Source of the DNA: Tessaracoccus lapidicaptus
GTDB lineage: Bacteria; Actinomycetota; Actinomycetes; Propionibacteriales; Propionibacteriaceae
DNA: 64,000 bases
Reading direction: 5' to 3'
NCBI RefSeq assembly: GCF_001693815.1
Contig: NZ_MBQD01000024.1
Coordinates: 62,001-126,000, forward strand
Position numbers and translations under genes: made by a program. The notes under the pieces were generated by a model. That model did no database searches and was not told where the DNA came from. It saw only the letters and a list, made by a program, of their open reading frames with translations. Positions 1 to 11,285 of this stretch are shown piece after piece. How positions within the stretch are numbered: the first letter of the stretch is position 1; each line of letters begins with the position of its first letter.

Positions 1-842
1 CAGTTGTGGATGGAGCGCGGGTGCCCGTACGGGTCAGAGGCGGCGACCAGGTTCCCCGCCCTGGTCCAGCGGTCGTCGGGGCGGGTCGCCGCGAGGATGT
101 CGTACTCGTTGGCCAGCGACCACCAGACACCGGGGTGGGCCGCCAGCCGGGCGACGACATAGCGAAGGTAGGTGGCGTCCTGCTCCTCGGTCAGCGTGTC
201 CAGGCCGAAGTGGCCGCCGTCGTAGGTGCTGAGCAGGAGCACCTCCGCCTGGATGCCCCGGGAACCCAGGAGCTCCACCGAGCTGTCGAGCCGTTCGAAG
301 AACTCCGGCACGGGCCGGGCGGGGTCCCAGCCGCCTGGACCGTGCTCGAACGGCAGGAGCTCAGGGTGGTGCTCGACGTGGTCACCGGCCTGGGGGAACA
401 CCATGAAGCGCAGCTTGGTGAAACCGGCGTCGGCGATGACCTCCACCGTCTGGCGGTGGAGATCCTCGGGTTGGTGGAGCCAGTTGTAGACGGTGGCGCC
501 GACGGGGCGGAAGGGGGTCCCGTCGGCGTGCGCGAAGTGGAAGCCGCCAGCGACGCGCACCGGCCCGTGCTCACCCTCGGGGGCCGCGCCGACATCGACG
601 ACGCCGGCATGTCCGTGGAGTGCCGGCAGGTCGCTGTGGGTCCGCCAGTTCCACCTGCCGGCGACTGGTGCGGAGAACCGCACCCGGTAACGGTCGCGGC
701 CGTCCCAGAAGCCGGGCACGCGGAGGTGGCCGCCGTCACCCTCGTGGGTGAAATCGACGACGAGCGGGTCGCGGCCCGGTGCGGGCGGGACCGGGGGGGC
801 CGCGAACGCGAGCTCCGCGGGGCGGTGGCAGACGGGACGCAC
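1..842 (-). CDS. DUF5060/DUF4038 apiosidase-like glycoside hydrolase (3' end outside window)
   Basis: Predicted intracellular glycoside hydrolase; no signal peptide is visible. The N-terminal ~90 residues form a beta-rich DUF5060-like domain (VPGFWDGRDRYRVRFSAP, then AGRWNWRTHSD). The DUF4038 TIM barrel follows, with GPVRVAGGFHFAHADGTPFRPVG, then TVYNW, then TKLRFMVFP, and VWWSLANEYD, where the NE pair is the likely catalytic-acid region. Pfam's DUF4038 family includes the GH140 D-apiosidases, which release apiose from rhamnogalacturonan-II. The GTG start is fixed by an in-frame TGA two codons upstream. About 280 residues are visible and the C-terminus lies beyond position 1. It is the last gene seen of the minus-strand sugar operon, 58 bp after the kinase gene. 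Its presence there is the main clue that the operon handles apiose. Other GH activities of the same fold remain possible. Confidence 0.75.
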   Translation of the reverse strand, partial: MRPVCHRPAELAFAAPPVPPAPGRDPLVVDFTHEGDGGHLRVPGFWDGRDRYRVRFSAPVAGRWNWRTHSDLPALHGHAGVVDVGAAPEGEHGPVRVAGGFHFAHADGTPFRPVGATVYNWLHQPEDLHRQTVEVIADAGFTKLRFMVFPQAGDHVEHHPELLPFEHGPGGWDPARPVPEFFERLDSSVELLGSRGIQAEVLLLSTYDGGHFGLDTLTEEQDATYLRYVVARLAAHPGVWWSLANEYDILAATRPDDRWTRAGNLVAASDPYGHPRSIHN

Positions 843-900
843 GGATCAGCCCCAGCTGGGGCCGCCGCGGTCAGGCCCTGCCTGGCTGCCGCTGACCCGC

Positions 901-2292
901 CTAGCCATGGGTGAGGGCGAGCGCCGAGGCCCACTGCGAGCGGGCCTCGGCGTTGTCGTGACGGGGCGTGAACGTGTCGGACTCGACGGGGGCGAATCCT
1001 CCCCCGAGGGTGTCGGCGGCCAGCTGCGCGGCTCCGCGGGCCGAGAGCCTGGAGTAGCGGGGCCGCCGCACGCTGCGCCCGCCGAGGTCGGCCTGCAGCT
1101 GCATGAGGAAGTCGTCGGCCGCGGGGGCGCCGTCGGCCAGGATCGCCTGCACGGGAGCCGCGGCCTCGGCGGCATCCACGACATCGGTGATCTGGTGGGC
1201 GATGGCCTCCATCGCCGCCCGGGCCAGGATCCCGGGATCCGTGCCCAGGTCGAAGCCCACGAGGATCGCACGAGCAGCGGGATCCCAGTGCGGGGCGCCC
1301 AGCCCCGCCACGGCCGGCACGAGGACCACGCCATGATCCTCGGGGGCGGTGCGCGCGAGTGCCGTCAGCTCTTCGACGCTGCGCCCCACCAGGCGCGACA
1401 GCCAGGCCACGGTCGCGCCGCTGGCCAGGATGTTGCCCTCGATGCCGACGACGAGGCGCGCCCCCAAGCGCCAGGCGACGGTACCGACGAGGCCGTCCGG
1501 GACGCCCGCTGCGTCGTCAACGAGGCCCATCACGGACGAGCCCGTGCCATAGGTCGCCTTCAGCGCACCAGGGCCCCGGACACCGTGGCCGTAGAGCGCG
1601 GCGTGCGAGTCACCGAGGACGGCGTGGACGCGCCGGCCCGGCAGTCCGGCCACCTCCCCCGTCGGCTCGTCGGAGGCCGCGACCCGTGGCAGTACCGCGG
1701 CGGGGATGTGGAACAGCTCGCAGAGCTCCTCGCTCCACTCCCCGGTGGCGAGATCGAGCAGCTGAGTCCGAGACGCGTTCCCCGCCTCGATCCGGTGCTC
1801 CCCCGTCAGGCGCGTCACGAGCCAGGAGTCGACGGTGCCGACAGCCAGCTCGCCGGCCCGGGAGCGGCTGCGGTCCGGGTCCACGTCATCGAGGAGCCAC
1901 TGCAGTTTCAGTGCCGAGAACATGGGGTCCAGCGGGAGGCCGCTGATGGCCCGCACGCGGTCGGCGTGCTCCGTGAGGTCTGCGACGCGCTGCGCGGTGC
2001 GGCGGTCCTGCCAGCCGAGCATGGGCCCGACCGGCTCGCCGGTGGCGCGGTCCCAGACCACCGCGGACTCGCGCTGCGTGCTGAGGGCGACGGCGTCGAC
2101 GGGATGCGCCGCGGCGATCTGGTCGACGACGCTGCGCACGCCGGCCAGGATCTCGCCGGCGTCCTGCTCGACCCAACCGGGTCGGGGGTGGGCCTGCCCG
2201 AGTGGCACCGTCGCGGACGTAACCGCCGTCCCTGACTGGTCGAAGAGCGTCGCCTTGGTGCTGCTCGTCCCCTGGTCAACCGAGAGGATCAT
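901..2292 (-). CDS. FGGY-family carbohydrate kinase (apulose kinase candidate)
   Basis: ATP-dependent sugar kinase of 463 aa, a normal length for the FGGY family. The N-terminal phosphate-binding loop SVDQGTSSTK is at residues 4-13, and the catalytic-base motif GDSHA places Asp at residue 228. The C-terminal ATPase half carries GATVAWLSRL and ILADGAPAADDFLMQ. ATG at 2292 is chosen because the protein then begins right at the first family strand (MILSVDQG) and a GGGGG Shine-Dalgarno lies just upstream. A 15-bp hairpin separates it from the substrate-binding-protein gene. Given the upstream isomerase and split transketolase, I infer phosphorylation of the ketose made by the isomerase (apulose in the D-apiose pathway). 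Xylulose or a related ketose is the alternative. Confidence 0.85.
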   Translation of the reverse strand: MILSVDQGTSSTKATLFDQSGTAVTSATVPLGQAHPRPGWVEQDAGEILAGVRSVVDQIAAAHPVDAVALSTQRESAVVWDRATGEPVGPMLGWQDRRTAQRVADLTEHADRVRAISGLPLDPMFSALKLQWLLDDVDPDRSRSRAGELAVGTVDSWLVTRLTGEHRIEAGNASRTQLLDLATGEWSEELCELFHIPAAVLPRVAASDEPTGEVAGLPGRRVHAVLGDSHAALYGHGVRGPGALKATYGTGSSVMGLVDDAAGVPDGLVGTVAWRLGARLVVGIEGNILASGATVAWLSRLVGRSVEELTALARTAPEDHGVVLVPAVAGLGAPHWDPAARAILVGFDLGTDPGILARAAMEAIAHQITDVVDAAEAAAPVQAILADGAPAADDFLMQLQADLGGRSVRRPRYSRLSARGAAQLAADTLGGGFAPVESDTFTPRHDNAEARSQWASALALTHG

Positions 2293-2393
2293 GGAGTGAC
2301 CCCCACGCTGAGGCGCGCAACGGTGCGGTCGGAGCGAACGGGATCGTGGTGCGACATCTGGGTCTCTCTGGGTCTCGGCGGCCATGGTCGGCC

Positions 2394-2431
2394 CACCGGA
2401 GGGCTCCCCAGACACTGGGAGCCCTCCGGTG
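2394..2431 (-). terminator. Intercistronic hairpin between binding-protein and kinase genes
   Basis: Perfect 15-bp inverted repeat (arms 2394-2408 and 2417-2431, 8-nt loop) starting 12 bp beyond the stop codon of the substrate-binding protein. There is no U-tract, as is common in high-GC actinobacteria. It probably attenuates read-through into the kinase and hydrolase genes and stabilises the upstream mRNA. Confidence 0.75.
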
Positions 2432-2442
2432 CGCCAGGTGTA

Positions 2443-4659
<2,217 letters not shown>

Positions 4660-4663
<4 letters not shown>

Positions 4664-6230
4664 CGGGTTTGTCCTTCCGTTGTGTGCTCCAGTGCAACCA
4701 GCTCAGAGTCGTCAGCGGCGGCGAGCACCTGCTCTCTGGTGGCGGTCGCGGGGGACATCTCGGCCACGATCCGGCCACGAGACATGATGAGGAGGCGGGA
4801 TGTCGAGTTGAGGGCCTCGGCGACCTCGGAGGTCGCGAACAGCACCGCGACCCCATCGGCGGCGAGCGCCGCCATGAAGGCGAAGATGTCCGCCTTGGCG
4901 CCGACGTCGACGCCGCGCGTAGGCTCGTCCAGCAGGATCACCCGGGGTTCGGTGAGGAGTGCCTTGCCCACGACGACCTTCTGCTGGTTCCCGCCGGACA
5001 GGGACCCGATCGGCGCGCCCTGCCCCGACGACTTCACCCGGACGGATGCGATGACCTCGTCGTTGCGTGTGCGCTCGCGTCCCGCGTCGGTGATGAAGCC
5101 CCGGGTGAACTCGTGTACGGAGGCCAGCGAGAGGTTGGATCCGACGGACTGCCCCTGGATGAGGCCGTCGCGTTGCCGGTCCTCAGGGACGAGGAACATC
5201 CCCGCCTCGATCCTGTCCCGGATGCTCCATCGGGTGATGTCCTGGCCGAGGAGCGTGACCGAGCCCGCCTGCGGCTTGTTGCGTCCCATCAGGGTCTCGA
5301 ACAGTTCCGTCCGACCGGCGCCCATGAGTCCGTAGACGCCCACGACTTGCCGGCTCGGACCTCGAGCGAGAGGTTGTTGACGGCCAGGCGCTCGGGTTGG
5401 CTGGGGTCGGCCAGCGTCAGCCCGCGGACCTCCAGCGCGACCTCGCCCACCTCGGCCTTGATCTCGGTGAACATGTCGTCGTGGGAGCGTCCGACCATCG
5501 CCGAGACGACCCAGCCGATGTCGATGTTGGCGATCTCCTCGGTGGCGACGACCGCCCCGTCCCTCAGGACCACGGCGTGGTCGCCGATCTCGAGGGTCTC
5601 GTCCAGGTGATGCGAGATGTAGACGACGGCGACCCCCTTCGACGTCAGGTCGCGGATGACGCCGAACAGGACTTCGACTTCGCTGGCCGACAGCGCGGAG
5701 GTGGGCTCGTCCATGATGAGGACCCGGGCCTCCTGGTCCAGCGCCCGCGCGATCTCGACGAGTTGCTGTTGCCCCAGTCGGAGGTCGCCGACGACGGCGC
5801 GGGGGTCGATCGGCTCCTGGAGACGGTCCAGCGCCGCCGTGGCACGCTTCAGCTGGGCGGAGGTGTCCACCATGCCCGCCCGCGTGAGCTCGCGCCCCAG
5901 GAAGATCGACTCCGCCACCGTCAGGTTGGGGCTCAGGTTCAGTTCCTGATGGATGATGGCGACGCCGCGCGAGACCGCATCGGTCGGGCTGCTGAATGTC
6001 ACCTCCTTGCCGTCGAGGATGAGCGTGCCGCCCGTGGGCGTCTCGATCCCCGACATCACGCGCATGAGCGTCGACTTGCCCGCCCCGTTCTCCCCGAACA
6101 GGACCGTCACCTTCCCGGCCCGGATGTCGAAGTCGACGTTGCGCAGCGCCCGCGTGCCGCCGTAGACCTTCGAGACGTCCCGGGCCGACATCACCACCTG
6201 GTCGACGGCGGCGGCCTGGGCCGAGGTCAT
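4660..6230 (-). pseudogene. Sugar ABC transporter ATPase, interrupted by a 1-nt frameshift
   Basis: RbsA-type protein with two ABC domains that would be 523 aa if intact. The first half (6230 to about 5349) has Walker A FGENGAGKSTL, signature LRLGQQQLVEIARAL and Walker B VLIMDEPTSAL. The second half (about 5348 to 4660) has GLMGAGRTEL, LSGGNQQKVVVGKAL and VILLDEPTRGVDVGAK. The halves lie in different frames. At 5348/5349 the conserved RAGEVVGVYG turn reads RAGKSWASTD because one G is missing from the GAA codon, and the shifted frame stops at 5289. All other motifs are intact and both flanking 4-bp gene overlaps are kept, so this is either a very recent mutation or a sequencing error. If real, import would need another ATPase. 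Start ATG 6230 overlaps the DUF2291 stop. Confidence 0.85.
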
Positions 6231-6889
6231 GAACCCGCCTCGATGGAGATGGGCGTGATGGTGACGTGGCCCGGGTCATCGTGGGTGAAGGCTCCCACCA
6301 CGGTGACCTCGTCACCCAGGAGCGCCTCGAAGTCCGTGACGGACAAGACGTTCTCCTTGACGCGGTTGTTGAGCTCGGTGGCCACCGAGGCGAAGTCGAT
6401 CTGGTTGAGGAACATCTCGAACGTGATCTGGCCGGTGGCATCGCGGATCGCGGTGCCCGTGACCGCCGGTCCCGTCTGCACCCCCACCGTCACGTCAGAG
6501 GGCATCCCCTCGACCTCGAGCCCCGCCTCGCCGAAGGAGCCCTCAACGATCGTGCCGGTCACCCGGACCGGGAAGGAGTACGGGGACCCGCCGTTGCGGA
6601 AACCGTACTCGTCTGCCGACGCCTCGTCCTCGGCCAGGGCGTCCAGGAGCTCGGGGAGTTCCATGGCGTTGTCGGTGATGGCCGGGACGACGTCGGCCTC
6701 GTACACGCTCTGCGCGTAGCTCACCGGATCGGCGACGACGTTCTCGTCGCTGACGGCGCCCGAGGAGGGCTCGGTGCCCGGGGCATAGAACCTGGTCCCG
6801 GCCACGATGACCGCGACGATGACCAGACCCAGGGCAGCCCGGATGACGGCAGGACGGCGCCATCCAGGGACTCTGGCTGAAGACTGCAT
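6227..6889 (-). CDS. DUF2291 family protein
   Basis: 220 aa, with one N-terminal hydrophobic segment (residues ~15-35, GLVIVAVIVAGTRFY) followed by an extracytoplasmic domain. It matches DUF2291, a family found almost only beside ribose-type sugar ABC transporters with an unknown role. I choose ATG 6889 over GTG 6895 because AAGGAAG then lies 5-7 nt upstream. The end of the gene overlaps the ATPase start by 4 bp. It may be a membrane-anchored accessory of this importer; that is inference from position. Confidence 0.75.
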   Translation of the reverse strand: MQSSARVPGWRRPAVIRAALGLVIVAVIVAGTRFYAPGTEPSSGAVSDENVVADPVSYAQSVYEADVVPAITDNAMELPELLDALAEDEASADEYGFRNGGSPYSFPVRVTGTIVEGSFGEAGLEVEGMPSDVTVGVQTGPAVTGTAIRDATGQITFEMFLNQIDFASVATELNNRVKENVLSVTDFEALLGDEVTVVGAFTHDDPGHVTITPISIEAGS

Positions 6890-6931
6890 TGTCACTTCCT
6901 TGTGATTGGTGAGCGGCCCGGCGGCCGCGGG

Positions 6932-7870
6932 CTAACGCCGGGTGAGCGAGGCTGCCGCGTTCGCGATTCCCTCCGGGTCCAACCCGTAGTGGTCGAGGAT
7001 CCATTCGGCGGAGCCGGTGGACGCGAAGGTGTCGGGCAGGCCCAGCGTCGCGACGCGCACAGGGTGATGGCGCGCGACGGTTTCCGCGACAGCGCCCCCG
7101 AGACCTCCGGAGGCCAGGCCCTCCTCGACCGTGACGATGCCGCCGGTCTCCTGAGCCGCGGCGATGATCGCCGCTTCGTCGAGCGGCTTGACCGAGGCCA
7201 CGGACAGCACCCGCGCCTGGATGCCGCGCCCGGCGAGCAGCTCCGCCGCGGCCAGCGCGCGGTGGAGCACCGTCCCGTTCGCCGCGATGGTCACGTCCGT
7301 ACCCTCACGCAGGACGGCCGCCTTGCCGGGCGCGAACGTGTAGCCCTCGGGATGCACCGCCGGCACCTTGGCACGCGAGACGCGGATGTAGACCGGGCCG
7401 TCGTGGGTGTAAGCCCAACGGATGGCCTGCTCCGTCTCGACCGGGTCGGCCGGCACGAGGACGGTCATGTGCGGAAGAACGCGCATCCAGGCGACGTCCT
7501 CGATGGAGTGGTGCGTCGCGCCGAGCGCGCCGTACGCGACACCCGGGCTCTGCGCGCACAGCACGACGTGACGCTTGCTGTAGGCGAGGTCGGCCTTGAT
7601 CTGCTCGGTCGCGCGGGCGCTGAGGAAGCAGCCAGCGCCTGACACGAACGGCACCTTTCCGCCGTTCTCCAGGCCCGCGGCCGTCCCGACCATGTCCTGC
7701 TCCGCGATGCCGACGTTGATCATCTGCCCGGGCAGTTCCTTCTTGAACGTGTCCAGCTTCGACGATCCGACGGAGTCGTTGACGACGACGATGACGTCGC
7801 GGTCGCCTCGGGCCAGCTCGAGCAGCGTCGAGGAGTACGCCTCACGGCAGTCGTAGGTGGGGGTGCTCAC
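6932..7870 (-). CDS. Transketolase, C-terminal (pyrimidine-binding) subunit
   Basis: 312 aa, covering the transketolase pyrimidine-binding and C-terminal domains only, so it must pair with the upstream N-terminal subunit. The catalytic Glu region that activates thiamine diphosphate is visible near GIAEQDMVGTAAGL. The substrate-loop segment GVAYGALGATHHSIEDVAW and the C-terminal motif TVEEGLASGGLGGAV are also present. GTG 7870 overlaps the stop of the N-terminal subunit (4 bp). Split transketolases occur in several pathways. In the D-apiose pathway such a pair converts apulose 4-phosphate and glyceraldehyde 3-phosphate into dihydroxyacetone phosphate and a pentulose phosphate (subunits called AptA/AptB). 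That assignment here rests on context. Confidence 0.85.
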   Translation of the reverse strand: MSTPTYDCREAYSSTLLELARGDRDVIVVVNDSVGSSKLDTFKKELPGQMINVGIAEQDMVGTAAGLENGGKVPFVSGAGCFLSARATEQIKADLAYSKRHVVLCAQSPGVAYGALGATHHSIEDVAWMRVLPHMTVLVPADPVETEQAIRWAYTHDGPVYIRVSRAKVPAVHPEGYTFAPGKAAVLREGTDVTIAANGTVLHRALAAAELLAGRGIQARVLSVASVKPLDEAAIIAAAQETGGIVTVEEGLASGGLGGAVAETVARHHPVRVATLGLPDTFASTGSAEWILDHYGLDPEGIANAAASLTRR

Positions 7871-8754
7871 TTGGCTTCCTCCAGTTCGGCCAGGATGGCG
7901 TCGATCTCGGCCTCCGAGGGCACGTGGTGGTGCCACGCGACGTTGTCGCTCATGAAGGAGATCGGATGGCCCTTGTGCGAGTGGGAGATGATGAACGTCG
8001 GCTTACCGGGCTCCGGGGCCTGCGCGAACGTGTCGAGGATCTCGTCGACGTTGTGCGCGTCCATCTCGCGGACCGTGAAGCCGAAGGCGCGGAACTTGTC
8101 GGCGAGCGGCTCGAGGCCCATGGTGTCAGCGACCTTGGCGCCCTGCTGCAGGTGGTTGCGGTCCACGACGGCGGTCAGGTTCTCCAGCTTGTAGTGGGCG
8201 GCCGTCATCATGGCCTCCCAGTTGGAGCCTTCCTGCAGCTCACCGTCGCCGAGCAGCACCACGGTCCGGCGCGGGGAGCCGTCGAGCTGCGCGGCCAGCG
8301 CCGACCCGACCGCGATGGAGAGGCCGTGGCCCAGCGGGCCGGTGTTGGCCTCGATGCCCGGGATGTAGGTCCGGTTCGGGTGGCCGTTGAGCCGCGACTG
8401 CGGATCCATGAAGGTCATGAGCTCATCGACGGGGAAGTAGCCCGCCAGCGCCATGGCGATGTAGAGGGCGCCGGCGGTGTGCCCCTTGGACAGCACCAGG
8501 CGATCCCGATCGGGCGCGAGCGGGTCGGCCGGGTCGAGGTTGAGCTCGTGCAGCATCAGGGTGACCAGGACGTCCGCGATCGAGTAGTCGCCGCCGATGT
8601 GCCCGTTGCCGGAGTGGGCGATCATGATGGGATCCCTGCGCCGGAGTTCGTACGCCGCCGACTTCAGGTGCGCGACGACCTCCTCGCGCGGCGCATCCTT
8701 CCCGATCCGCCCGAGCACGGGCGTCGCGAAGTCCCACTTGCTGGTGTCGCTCAC
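7867..8754 (-). CDS. Transketolase, N-terminal (diphosphate-binding) subunit
   Basis: 295 aa, the thiamine-diphosphate/Mg-binding half. The GDG...N motif appears as [17 protein letters not shown] followed by [10 protein letters not shown], and [20 protein letters not shown] and [10 protein letters not shown] are typical. GTG 8754 overlaps the isomerase stop, and its own stop overlaps the C-terminal subunit start, giving 1:1 coupled synthesis. Together with the next gene it should form an alpha2beta2 transketolase in the cytoplasm acting on the phosphorylated ketose produced by the isomerase and kinase. Confidence 0.87.
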   Translation of the reverse strand: MSDTSKWDFATPVLGRIGKDAPREEVVAHLKSAAYELRRRDPIMIAHSGNGHIGGDYSIADVLVTLMLHELNLDPADPLAPDRDRLVLSKGHTAGALYIAMALAGYFPVDELMTFMDPQSRLNGHPNRTYIPGIEANTGPLGHGLSIAVGSALAAQLDGSPRRTVVLLGDGELQEGSNWEAMMTAAHYKLENLTAVVDRNHLQQGAKVADTMGLEPLADKFRAFGFTVREMDAHNVDEILDTFAQAPEPGKPTFIISHSHKGHPISFMSDNVAWHHHVPSEAEIDAILAELEEAK

Positions 8755-9740
8755 AGATCGACCGCCATGGACTTCAGCAGCGCCTCCTGGATGATCCGCT
8801 GCGCGCCGAGCGCGTCCTGCTTGGCCTGAGCGGCCGCGAGCCCCTCCTCGTCCAGCGTCTCGAGGGCGCGGTGGACGGCCTTGAGGAACCGGATCGACAG
8901 CTTGGCGTTCTCGACGGCGTCCTCGCGGAAGGGGAACTGATCGAGGTTCCAGACGCCCTCCCAGTTGTTGACCTTGAGGACGTGGAAGAACTCGAAGATC
9001 TCCACCATGTGGATGGAGCCGACCATCATGTCGTCGTCCCAGCCGCGGTAGTTGTCGTTGACGTCCATGCCCCACAGGAGCCCGTGGTCGATGAGCATCT
9101 GGGCCGCCTCGGCCGGCGGCTCGCCGCCGAACATCGCGTGGCCGAAGTCCAGCAGGACGCCGACGTTGTCCACGCCCATCTGCTGGATGCCGAGGATCGT
9201 CTTCGGCGCGGAGCTCCAGAACATGTGGGTGCGGGGCTCACGCGGCTTGTATTCGATGACGAACTTCAGGTCCGGGTGCCCCGAGGCCAGCTCGCGCATG
9301 CCCTCGACCGCCAGGCGGTTGAGCTCGCGGTAGTCGACCTGGAACGGGTAGTCGAAGCCGTCCTGGCCGGGCCAGATCTTGACGTACTTGGCGCCGAGTT
9401 CGCGCACTGCGTTGGCGGCGTCGTTCATGATCGCCATGGCTGAGGCCCGCTTGGCGGGATCCGGGTTGGTGAAGGCCCCCTTGCAGTGCTCGCGCAGGTA
9501 AATGTCGGGCGTGAGGCCGATGGCCTTGATCCCGTGCTGGGCCAGCTTGGCCTTGACGTCGTCGAGGGATACCCCGGGGGAGAACGGGAAGTTCAGGTCG
9601 ACCCAGGTGATGTCACCGACCTCAGCGGCGAGGTCGATCTGCTCCAGCGTTCCGCGCGGCTGGCCGTAGCCGTCGATGGCGTAGCGGTCGACGTAGGTGG
9701 CGAAATTCCAGAGCCCAGCTCCGAACTCGGGTGCCGTCAT
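8751..9740 (-). CDS. TIM-barrel sugar isomerase (D-apiose isomerase candidate)
   Basis: 329-aa xylose-isomerase-like TIM barrel and first gene of the operon. Likely metal-ligand segments are VIEYKPREP (Glu), [16 protein letters not shown] (Asp/His), [14 protein letters not shown] and [31 protein letters not shown] is characteristic of a subgroup of sugar isomerases found with split transketolases. An AAAGGAG Shine-Dalgarno sits before ATG 9740. With the apiosidase-like gene at the operon end I infer aldose-ketose isomerisation of D-apiose to apulose. L-rhamnose- or erythrulose-type substrates cannot be ruled out. Confidence 0.75.
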   Translation of the reverse strand: MTAPEFGAGLWNFATYVDRYAIDGYGQPRGTLEQIDLAAEVGDITWVDLNFPFSPGVSLDDVKAKLAQHGIKAIGLTPDIYLREHCKGAFTNPDPAKRASAMAIMNDAANAVRELGAKYVKIWPGQDGFDYPFQVDYRELNRLAVEGMRELASGHPDLKFVIEYKPREPRTHMFWSSAPKTILGIQQMGVDNVGVLLDFGHAMFGGEPPAEAAQMLIDHGLLWGMDVNDNYRGWDDDMMVGSIHMVEIFEFFHVLKVNNWEGVWNLDQFPFREDAVENAKLSIRFLKAVHRALETLDEEGLAAAQAKQDALGAQRIIQEALLKSMAVDL

Positions 9741-9816
9741 GATTGGGTCTCCTTTGAGTGGGTCGAGGGGGCGGGCCCGCCGGTGTGCATATCCATTCAA
9801 CTATGCCTGTACATTC

Positions 9817-9844
9817 AGTATACGCATCTGGTGGGCCACGTCAA
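9817..9844 (-). promoter_or_regulatory. Sigma-A promoter of the sugar operon, with flanking repeats
   Basis: Minus-strand -35 TTGACG (9844-9839), 16-bp spacer and -10 TATACT (9822-9817), the best promoter match in the window. Just downstream, overlapping the expected start site, the plus strand has two direct CATTCA copies 18 bp apart (9794-9799 and 9812-9817) within AT-rich DNA. This is a plausible operator for a sugar-responsive repressor that is not encoded next to it. The same 237-bp region separates the operon from divergent rbsK. Confidence 0.7.
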
Positions 9845-9977
9845 CGCGGGGGCGGCGAAACGTCGGATCATGCCGTGGGCCTCCCCCGGAACGGCCCCTC
9901 AGCCCCGCCCCGGCGACCCGGACGCTACGCTCCCATCAACAGCTCGCTGCCGAGCATGCGGCAGCCCCGGACGAAGG

Positions 9978-10883
9978 ATGGCTCACGTGGGTGTGGTGGT
10001 CGTCGGCTCGCTCAACGTCGATCTGCACCTGTGGCTCGAACGCCACCCGCTCCCCGGCGAGACGCTGCTGGCCGGGGGCGGAACCCTCTCCCCCGGAGGT
10101 AAGGGAGCCAACCAGGCCTGCGCCGCCGCGCTCGCGGGCGCGCCGACGGCCATGCTCGGCGCGGTGGGGTCCGACGACTCCCGGCACACGGCGCTGCGGC
10201 TGCTGAGCGAGGCGGGGGTCGACATCGACCACGTCCTCCAACTGCCCGGCCCCACCGGTCTGGCCGTGGTGTCGGTGGCGAGCGACGGTGAGAACACGGT
10301 CGTGGTGGTGTCGGGCGCGAACGCGCAGGTGTCCGTGCAGCATGCGGAGCAGTGGGCCGCGCTCATCAGGGCCGCCGACATCGTCGTGTCGCAGGGAGAG
10401 ATCCCCGCTGAGGTCACCGAGAGGGTGGCGCGGATGGTCCAGGGCCGCTGGCTGCTCAACCTGGCACCGGTCATCGACCTCGCGCCGGACGTGATCCGTC
10501 GGGCGGATCCGCTGGTGGTCAACGAGCACGAGGCGGAAGCGGTCCTGAGGCAGTTGGGTGCGGAGGCGGCCGGCCCCGAGGCGCTGGTCGCCGCGCTGCG
10601 GGATCAGGGGGTCGCCTCCGTGGTCCTCACCCTCGGCGCCCAGGGCGCGCTCGTCGCCCGGGACGCCGGCGTTGCCCGGGTGGGCACCCCGCACGTTCGC
10701 GCGGTGGACACCGTCGGAGCCGGCGACGCGTTCGTCGGCGCCCTGGCCGCGCGACTGTCGGAGGGCGTCGATCTCGTCGCGGCGGCCGAGTACGCCGCAC
10801 GGTTCGCGGCCTACACCGTCCAGTTCGAGGGGGCCCAGTCCTCCTACCCGGCACCAGGCACCCCACTACCGGAGCTCACATGA
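9978..10883 (+). CDS. rbsK: Ribokinase (PfkB family)
   Basis: 301-aa PfkB-family sugar kinase that phosphorylates D-ribose at O5. The N-terminal strand VVVVGSLNVDLHL, the substrate loop GGKGANQACAAA and the C-terminal PfkB signature DTVGAGDAFVGAL (catalytic Asp) are all present. ATG 9978 is taken, but GTG 9987 has better spacing (GAAGGA 8 nt upstream) and may be the real start. It overlaps rbsD by 4 bp. It is divergent from the apiose-like operon and may share control with it. Confidence 0.9.
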   Translation: MAHVGVVVVGSLNVDLHLWLERHPLPGETLLAGGGTLSPGGKGANQACAAALAGAPTAMLGAVGSDDSRHTALRLLSEAGVDIDHVLQLPGPTGLAVVSVASDGENTVVVVSGANAQVSVQHAEQWAALIRAADIVVSQGEIPAEVTERVARMVQGRWLLNLAPVIDLAPDVIRRADPLVVNEHEAEAVLRQLGAEAAGPEALVAALRDQGVASVVLTLGAQGALVARDAGVARVGTPHVRAVDTVGAGDAFVGALAARLSEGVDLVAAAEYAARFAAYTVQFEGAQSSYPAPGTPLPELT

Positions 10884-11266
10884 AACGCAGCGGCCTCCTC
10901 AACCCCGACGTCGCCTCGGCGATCGCGCGCCTGGGTCACACCGACACGTTCGTCATCGCGGACTGCGGCCTCCCCATCCCGCAGGGGGTGCGCATCATCG
11001 ACCTGAGCCTCGTGTTCGGGATCCCCCGGTTCGTCGACACCCTGTCCGCGCTCCTCGCCGAGGTCGTGGTCGAGGGCGCGGTCGCCGCCGACGAGGCCCG
11101 CGGCGGACCCGTCGAGCAGATCCTCCGCGATCAGCTGGGCGCCGACCCGGAGTGGGTGCCCCACGCGGACCTCAAGGCGCGGGTCCGCGGCGCCTCGTTC
11201 GTCATACGGACGGGCGAGTCGACCCCCTACGCCAACGTGATCCTCAGCTGCGGCGTCCCCTTCTGA
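10880..11266 (+). CDS. rbsD: D-ribose pyranase
   Basis: 128 aa, full length for RbsD, which interconverts pyranose and furanose forms of ribose so that ribokinase gets its substrate. The conserved His at residue 20 (ARLGHTDTFVIADCGLP) and the C-terminal RTGESTPYANVIL segment are present. ATG overlaps the rbsK stop (ATGA), so the two genes are translated together. The gene ends 19 bp from the convergent nucleoside hydrolase. Confidence 0.93.
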   Translation: MKRSGLLNPDVASAIARLGHTDTFVIADCGLPIPQGVRIIDLSLVFGIPRFVDTLSALLAEVVVEGAVAADEARGGPVEQILRDQLGADPEWVPHADLKARVRGASFVIRTGESTPYANVILSCGVPF

Positions 11267-11285
11267 CGGCGACGCGCGCGCTGGG

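Noticed and set aside
748-2235. 495-aa plus-strand reading frame opposite the FGGY kinase
   Set aside because: Arg/Gly/Asp-rich with no domain; exact antisense of a gene with full family motifs. A GC-driven shadow.
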